From the NCBI GenBank assembly GCA_900543455.1, contig UQRR01000086.1, forward strand, positions 1 to 8,324: a stretch of DNA of 8,324 nucleotides, given 5' to 3'. The notes beneath the pieces were generated by a model. That model worked only from the letters and a program-made list of their open reading frames with translations. It was not told where the DNA came from and ran no database searches. Shown here in pieces: positions 5,111-8,324 of this stretch (position 1 is the first letter of the stretch; each line of letters opens with the position of its first letter). The translations under genes and the position numbers were made by a program. This DNA comes from an uncultured Dialister sp. Its GTDB lineage: Bacteria; Bacillota; Negativicutes; Veillonellales; Dialisteraceae.

Positions 5111-5926
5111 ATGCATTGTAAGGGCATCATGGGTATCGTCCTTGGGATCTGTATCACGGGTCTTTTGCTTACAGGTTGCGGTATGCCCCATGGGGCGCCG
5201 CAGAAGGACGAGCGTCCGGTGATCAAGCTGGGAAGCGACCGTTATCCGCCGTTCAATTATTTTGATGAAGACGGTGTGCCGACGGGGATCGATGTGGATC
5301 TGGCGACAGAGGCTTTCGGCCGCATGGGGTATCGAGTCGAAGTGCATAACATCGACTGGGAGAAAAAGAAGGATCTTTTGAAAAGTGGTGAGCTGGACTG
5401 CATCATGGGTTGCTTTTCCATGGAAGGACGTCTGGATGACTACCAGTGGGCGGGTTCGTACATGGTGAGCCGTCAGGTGGTCGCAGTGAATCCCGAGAGT
5501 GACATTTACCATTTGCAGGATCTTGCAGGGAAGACGCTGGCGGTGCAGTCGACCACGAAGCCGGAAGGCATCTTCCTTCGAAGGAATGATCCGCGCATCC
5601 CTAAGCTGGAGAATCTTCTCAGCATGGGGGATCGCGCGCTGATTTACACCCTCCTCGGCAAAGGCTATGCGGATGCTATCGGAGCGCATGAGACATCCAT
5701 CCTTCAGTATATGAAGGACTATGATATGGAGTATCGCATCCTTCCTGAGCCGCTCATGACGGTCGGGATCGGCGTGGCTTTCGATAAGGAGGACCGCCGC
5801 GGCCTTTGCCAGGAGCTTGATAAGACCCTTCGCGAGATGAGGCAGGATGGGACGTCGGAGAAGATCATCGGAAAGTATTTAGAAAATCCGAAACAGTATC
5901 TGGAGGTGGAGAAGCTTGCTTACTGA
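5111..5926 (+). CDS. Lipoprotein solute-binding protein, SBP_bac_3 family
   Basis: This is a periplasmic-face, lipid-anchored binding protein of the family-3 (amino-acid type) class, 271 residues long. The signal peptide spans 1-22 and ends in the lipobox LLTGC, with Cys23 the lipidated residue. The bilobed domain runs from about residue 36: IKLGSDRYPPFNYFDEDG, GIDVDLATEAFGRMGY, and MEGRLDDYQWAGSYM with Arg107 at the usual carboxylate-binding position. The Asp that normally binds the ligand amino group appears to be His193 (DAIGAHE), so the ligand may not be a standard alpha-amino acid. ATG 5111 is supported by AAGGAG six bases upstream; the frame is open to 4913, but that would pass through the terminator. 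No ABC permease or ATPase is adjacent. The gene overlaps the kinase start by 11 bases, suggesting it serves as a sensor subunit rather than for uptake. Confidence 0.88.
   Translation: MHCKGIMGIVLGICITGLLLTGCGMPHGAPQKDERPVIKLGSDRYPPFNYFDEDGVPTGIDVDLATEAFGRMGYRVEVHNIDWEKKKDLLKSGELDCIMGCFSMEGRLDDYQWAGSYMVSRQVVAVNPESDIYHLQDLAGKTLAVQSTTKPEGIFLRRNDPRIPKLENLLSMGDRALIYTLLGKGYADAIGAHETSILQYMKDYDMEYRILPEPLMTVGIGVAFDKEDRRGLCQELDKTLREMRQDGTSEKIIGKYLENPKQYLEVEKLAY
5902..5909 (+). promoter_or_regulatory. Shine-Dalgarno for the kinase TTG start
   Basis: GGAGGTGG lies inside the last codons of the binding-protein gene, six bases before TTG 5916. It decides the start, because no ATG is near. The overlap of the two genes (TTG 5916 to TGA 5926) points to translational coupling. 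Confidence 0.8.
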
Positions 5927-6413
5927 TAAAGCGTCCATCCAAAAAGGCATCCGTTTCTGGTCGGTCGGGATTCTTGGCGGGCTGCTGGTCATGCTCGGTG
6001 CTTCGCTCTATTTCCTCGATCAAGAAAAGAAGGAGGCGGAAGCGCGCCTCTATGAAACAGCGGAATATGTGAAGGTACAGAGCTCAAGTGTCACACACTA
6101 CAATGAAGCATTGGAGTCCCAGTCGCTTTTGCGGCTCATCGAAAGCGTGCGTCAGGTAGGGACAAGCCTCAAGGCGGAGGAAGAGACAGGACGCAGTACG
6201 GAGGAGGCGCTGCTACAGCAGAATATCCGTGGGCTGTGGCTTTCCGGTATCCTGCTCCTTGACGAAAAAGGAGAGACAAAGGAGTCTGTCACCAAGGCGC
6301 CTTTTGCAGAAGAGGCGCTCGCAGGCATCCTCTCCAGAGATGTCGTGAAAGATTGCGCCCGTTATCCGGAGAAAATCTATTCGCAGCGTCTTCGCCTCCC
6401 CGATGGGGCCTAG
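5916..6413 (+). CDS. Hybrid histidine kinase, N-terminal part (frame broken at its end)
   Basis: This is the first part of a membrane sensor kinase and starts at TTG 5916. TM1 spans about residues 12-34 (IRFWSVGILGGLLVMLGASLYFL). The extracytoplasmic sensor region follows and includes RGLWLSGILLLDEKGE (about 105-120), similar to the first half of a double-Cache domain. The frame ends at TAG 6411-6413 after LPDGA. The text then continues smoothly in another frame (LVDMAASGRLDKPGIIVAYHY) from 6410. One extra base near the GGGG run at 6405-6408 would restore a single protein of about 719 residues. The interruption could be a sequencing error, a true inactivating mutation or phase variation. As it stands, this piece has no kinase domain. 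Confidence 0.8.
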   Translation: MLTDKASIQKGIRFWSVGILGGLLVMLGASLYFLDQEKKEAEARLYETAEYVKVQSSSVTHYNEALESQSLLRLIESVRQVGTSLKAEEETGRSTEEALLQQNIRGLWLSGILLLDEKGETKESVTKAPFAEEALAGILSRDVVKDCARYPEKIYSQRLRLPDGA

Positions 6414-8074
6414 TCGATATGGCTGCCTCAGGACGTCTGGACAAGCCTGGTATCATCGTAGCGTATCACTACACACCCGCCGAGTATGCCAGAACTTACA
6501 CGCTCATGATCCAAAGTCTGCTTGCAGGGTACAATCCCCTGACGGATGGCACCATCCTTGTCGCGGATGACGGACAGGTCATCGCTTCGAATGATCAAGC
6601 GCTGATCGGAGAAGAGACGAAGAGTCTCCCCGTGGTGCAGGCCTTGAAAAAAAGCGCGGGCAACCGGCAACTTGTGAATATCAGTGAAGAAGAAGCCTAT
6701 GGCATCATGCTTCGACAGCGAGACCACTATATCTATGTATACCTGCCGGATACAGAGGTTTTTGCTGCACTCCCGAAGAATCTGAGCATCGCTTTCGCTT
6801 TGTATCTTCTTATTTTAACAGGCTTCTTTATGTATCACTACCGGTCACAGATGCTGCGCCAGAAAGAGGAGAAGGAAAAGGAAGAGGCATATCGCAAGAG
6901 CCTTCAGGAAGAGGCGCGCCGCGCAGATGCTGCCAATGTCGCGAAGACAGAATTTCTCCAGCGTATGAGTCATGATATCCGTACACCGATCAACGGCATC
7001 ATTGGCATGCTGGCGGTATCAAAGCGCTATCGCGATGATCTGAAAAAGCGGGACGAATGTCATGAGAAAATCAGCAAGGCGTCCAACCTGCTCTTAGAGC
7101 TCATCAATGAAGTGCTCGATATGGGGAAACTGGAGTCCGGTGAAGTCGTACTCGAAGAGAAGCCTTTCAGTCTGTGGGAAGTTTCTAAGGAAGTCCTTAC
7201 CGTTATCGAAAAGCTGGCGCAGGAAAGAGATATCGAAATCATCAGGGGCGATCTTGCGGTGACACACTGGGATGTCATCGGCAGCCCTGGCCACCTGAAG
7301 CGCCTCTTGATGAATATCATGGGGAATGCGGTGAAGTACAATAAGGATCATGGGAAAATCATACTCAGCCTCCGGGAAGACGAAGGGGCGGATGGCCGCG
7401 CTTTCTATACGTTTACTTGTGAGGATACTGGGATCGGTATGAGCAGGGAGTACCAGAAACGAATCTTTGAACCCTTCACCCGTGAAGATGAAAGCGTCAA
7501 GACAGCCTACACCGGTACAGGACTTGGCATGCCGATCGCAAAGAAACTGGCGGAAACCATGGGCGGGAGCATTTCCTTTATCAGCCAAAAGGGCGAAGGG
7601 ACGACGTTCACGGTGAAGCTCCCCTTCCTGATCGACAAGGAGGCCGCTAAAGCGGAGAAAACCGTAGAAGAAGCCAAGGCATCGCTCGAGGGAGTTCACA
7701 TTCTTCTTGTCGAAGACAATGAGCTCAATATGGAGATCTCGGACTTCATCGTGACCGAGAAGGGCGCTGTCGTCACGAAAGCATGGAACGGGAAAGAGGC
7801 TGTCGAAACCTTTGCCAGTGCGCCCGAAGGCAGCTTTGATGTGATCCTGATGGACGTCATGATGCCGGTCATGGATGGCTGTGAGGCCGCCAAAGAAATC
7901 CGAACTCTCCCCCGAAAGGATGCGAAGGAGATCCCCATCATCGCGATGACAGCGAATGCTTTCACGGAAGATAAGATCCGCACCCAGGAAGCGGGGATGA
8001 ATGAGCATCTCTCCAAGCCGCTCGATCCTAACCTCGTCGTGAAAACCATCGCGAAGTTTTGGGGGAAGAAGTGA
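6353..8074 (+). CDS. Hybrid histidine kinase, catalytic part with receiver domain
   Basis: The open frame begins at 6353, but kinase-like sequence probably starts near 6410; residue numbers here count from 6353. The second half of the Cache-like sensor (67-90, GTILVADDGQVIASNDQALIG) precedes TM2 (about 143-162). A charged coiled coil (about 165-200) leads to the dimerisation/phosphoacceptor helix with His207 in MSHDIRTPINGIIG. The ATPase domain has Asn325 (NIMGNAVKYN), DTGIGM (358-363), TGTGLGM (387-393) and GEGTTF. The C-terminal receiver (448-570) has Glu454/Asp455, phosphoacceptor Asp501 (LMDVMMP) and Lys555 (LSKPLD). All catalytic residues are present. There is no HPt or DNA-binding domain, so a separate phosphotransfer protein and regulator must exist. 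No ribosome-binding site supports independent translation. The TGA stop lies in the first heptamer of the following array. Confidence 0.85.
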   Translation: MRPLSGENLFAASSPPRWGLVDMAASGRLDKPGIIVAYHYTPAEYARTYTLMIQSLLAGYNPLTDGTILVADDGQVIASNDQALIGEETKSLPVVQALKKSAGNRQLVNISEEEAYGIMLRQRDHYIYVYLPDTEVFAALPKNLSIAFALYLLILTGFFMYHYRSQMLRQKEEKEKEEAYRKSLQEEARRADAANVAKTEFLQRMSHDIRTPINGIIGMLAVSKRYRDDLKKRDECHEKISKASNLLLELINEVLDMGKLESGEVVLEEKPFSLWEVSKEVLTVIEKLAQERDIEIIRGDLAVTHWDVIGSPGHLKRLLMNIMGNAVKYNKDHGKIILSLREDEGADGRAFYTFTCEDTGIGMSREYQKRIFEPFTREDESVKTAYTGTGLGMPIAKKLAETMGGSISFISQKGEGTTFTVKLPFLIDKEAAKAEKTVEEAKASLEGVHILLVEDNELNMEISDFIVTEKGAVVTKAWNGKEAVETFASAPEGSFDVILMDVMMPVMDGCEAAKEIRTLPRKDAKEIPIIAMTANAFTEDKIRTQEAGMNEHLSKPLDPNLVVKTIAKFWGKK

Positions 8075-8150
8075 CTGGTGGCTGGTGACCAGAGGCTGGT
8101 GACTAGTGACTAGTGGCTAGGGATTAGGGATTGGGGATTAGGAGTGACTG
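8071..8150 (+). repeat. Heptamer array, copy F of the composite repeat
   Basis: Ten heptamers run in strict phase from 8071 to 8140: GTGACTG, GTGGCTG, GTGACCA, GAGGCTG, GTGACTA, GTGACTA, GTGGCTA, GGGATTA, GGGATTG, GGGATTA. A linker GGA and one more GTGACTG (8144-8150) follow. The order of unit types partly reverses that in copies B, D and E. No GCGGCGC stem, ATTTCTC or CCCTGAA module follows; the palindromic element at 8161 takes their place. Confidence 0.85.
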
Positions 8151-8160
8151 GGATTCTCCG

Positions 8161-8313
8161 GCATCGTCATCCCGAGCGCAGTCGAGGGATCTTTACTGCA
8201 TTGCGGGAATCAGCGTGTATGTGCGGAGGGAAAACGATGTCCTGGTGCTGCCTCATATCAGGCGATGAACGTTCTGCAATAAAGATCGAGGGCTACGCTC
8301 GAAATGACGATGC
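8161..8313. repeat. Imperfect palindromic element with about 39-base inverted ends
   Basis: The left arm (8161-8200) starts GCATCGTCATCCCGAGCG. The right arm (8275-8313) reads, on the opposite strand, GCATCGTCATTTCGAGCG. The arms match over roughly three quarters of their length with a one-base offset; both include GATCTTTA and TGCA. The 74-base centre has no reading frame. The layout resembles a small non-autonomous mobile unit (MITE-like) or a REP-type unit. The left arm resembles the CGTCATCCCGAGCG...GAGGGATCT repeats I know to be dispersed in many bacterial genomes. No transposase is present and no target duplication could be confirmed. Confidence 0.65.
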
Positions 8314-8324
8314 GCGCGAAGCGC

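Noticed and set aside
6404..6413. Programmed -1 frameshifting in the kinase
   Set aside because: The site TGGGGCC does not fit the X XXY YYZ slippery pattern, and no stimulatory structure is evident. A one-base indel is the simpler explanation.
8071..8150. CRISPR array
   Set aside because: The units are 7 bases long and contiguous, with no spacers, no repeats of CRISPR length and no cas genes.

Overview
The window most likely comes from a diderm, LPS-bearing member of the Firmicutes (Negativicutes, Veillonellaceae/Dialister-like). This is inferred, not proven. The reasons are Firmicutes-type Shine-Dalgarno sequences (AAAGGAGG, GGAGGTGG), a cysteine-free ribosomal protein S4 encoded alone, and a lipid A acyltransferase-type enzyme, which is expected only in outer-membrane organisms. 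All genes that can be supported lie on the + strand.

Layout. 1-147: right part of a composite intergenic repeat. 148-871: stand-alone rpsD with a consensus promoter, a short hairpin leader and an intrinsic terminator. 872-1405: no gene; it holds a perfect inverted repeat, a possible extended -10 promoter and the most complete copy of the composite repeat. 1406-4693: a probable transcription unit of a lysophospholipid (lipid A) acyltransferase, a YjfP-like alpha/beta hydrolase and an MdtG-like MFS exporter. Repeat copies separate these genes, and an intrinsic terminator follows at 4918-4945. 5045-8074: a promoter, then a lipoprotein solute-binding protein translationally coupled to a membrane hybrid histidine kinase. 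The kinase reading frame is broken by one base near 6405-6413. 8071-8313: a ten-unit heptamer array and a 153-bp imperfect palindromic element.

The most unusual feature is the intergenic DNA. Nearly every gap is built from the same modules in nearly the same order: a lead-in (TGAAAGnAGGGATGA), tandem heptamers (GGGATTA / GTGGCTA / GTGACTA), an ATGCC..GGCAT motif, a GCGGCGC..GCGCCGC stem-loop, tandem heptamers of a second type (ATTTCTC), a GGGC..GCCC hairpin module ending in GGGCTAA, and tandem heptamers of a third type (CCCTGAA). The next gene's ribosome-binding site follows. The modules run directly into the genes: three of the stop codons upstream of repeats lie inside repeat units.

How the genes work together. 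The acyltransferase, hydrolase and exporter form a loose envelope/export group. The solute-binding lipoprotein and the hybrid kinase look like a split sensor: an extracytoplasmic ligand-binding protein feeding a Cache-like sensor kinase with its own receiver domain. No output regulator or HPt protein is visible. Two genes have odd reading frames: the exporter appears to start at ACG (3494), and the kinase is frameshifted.
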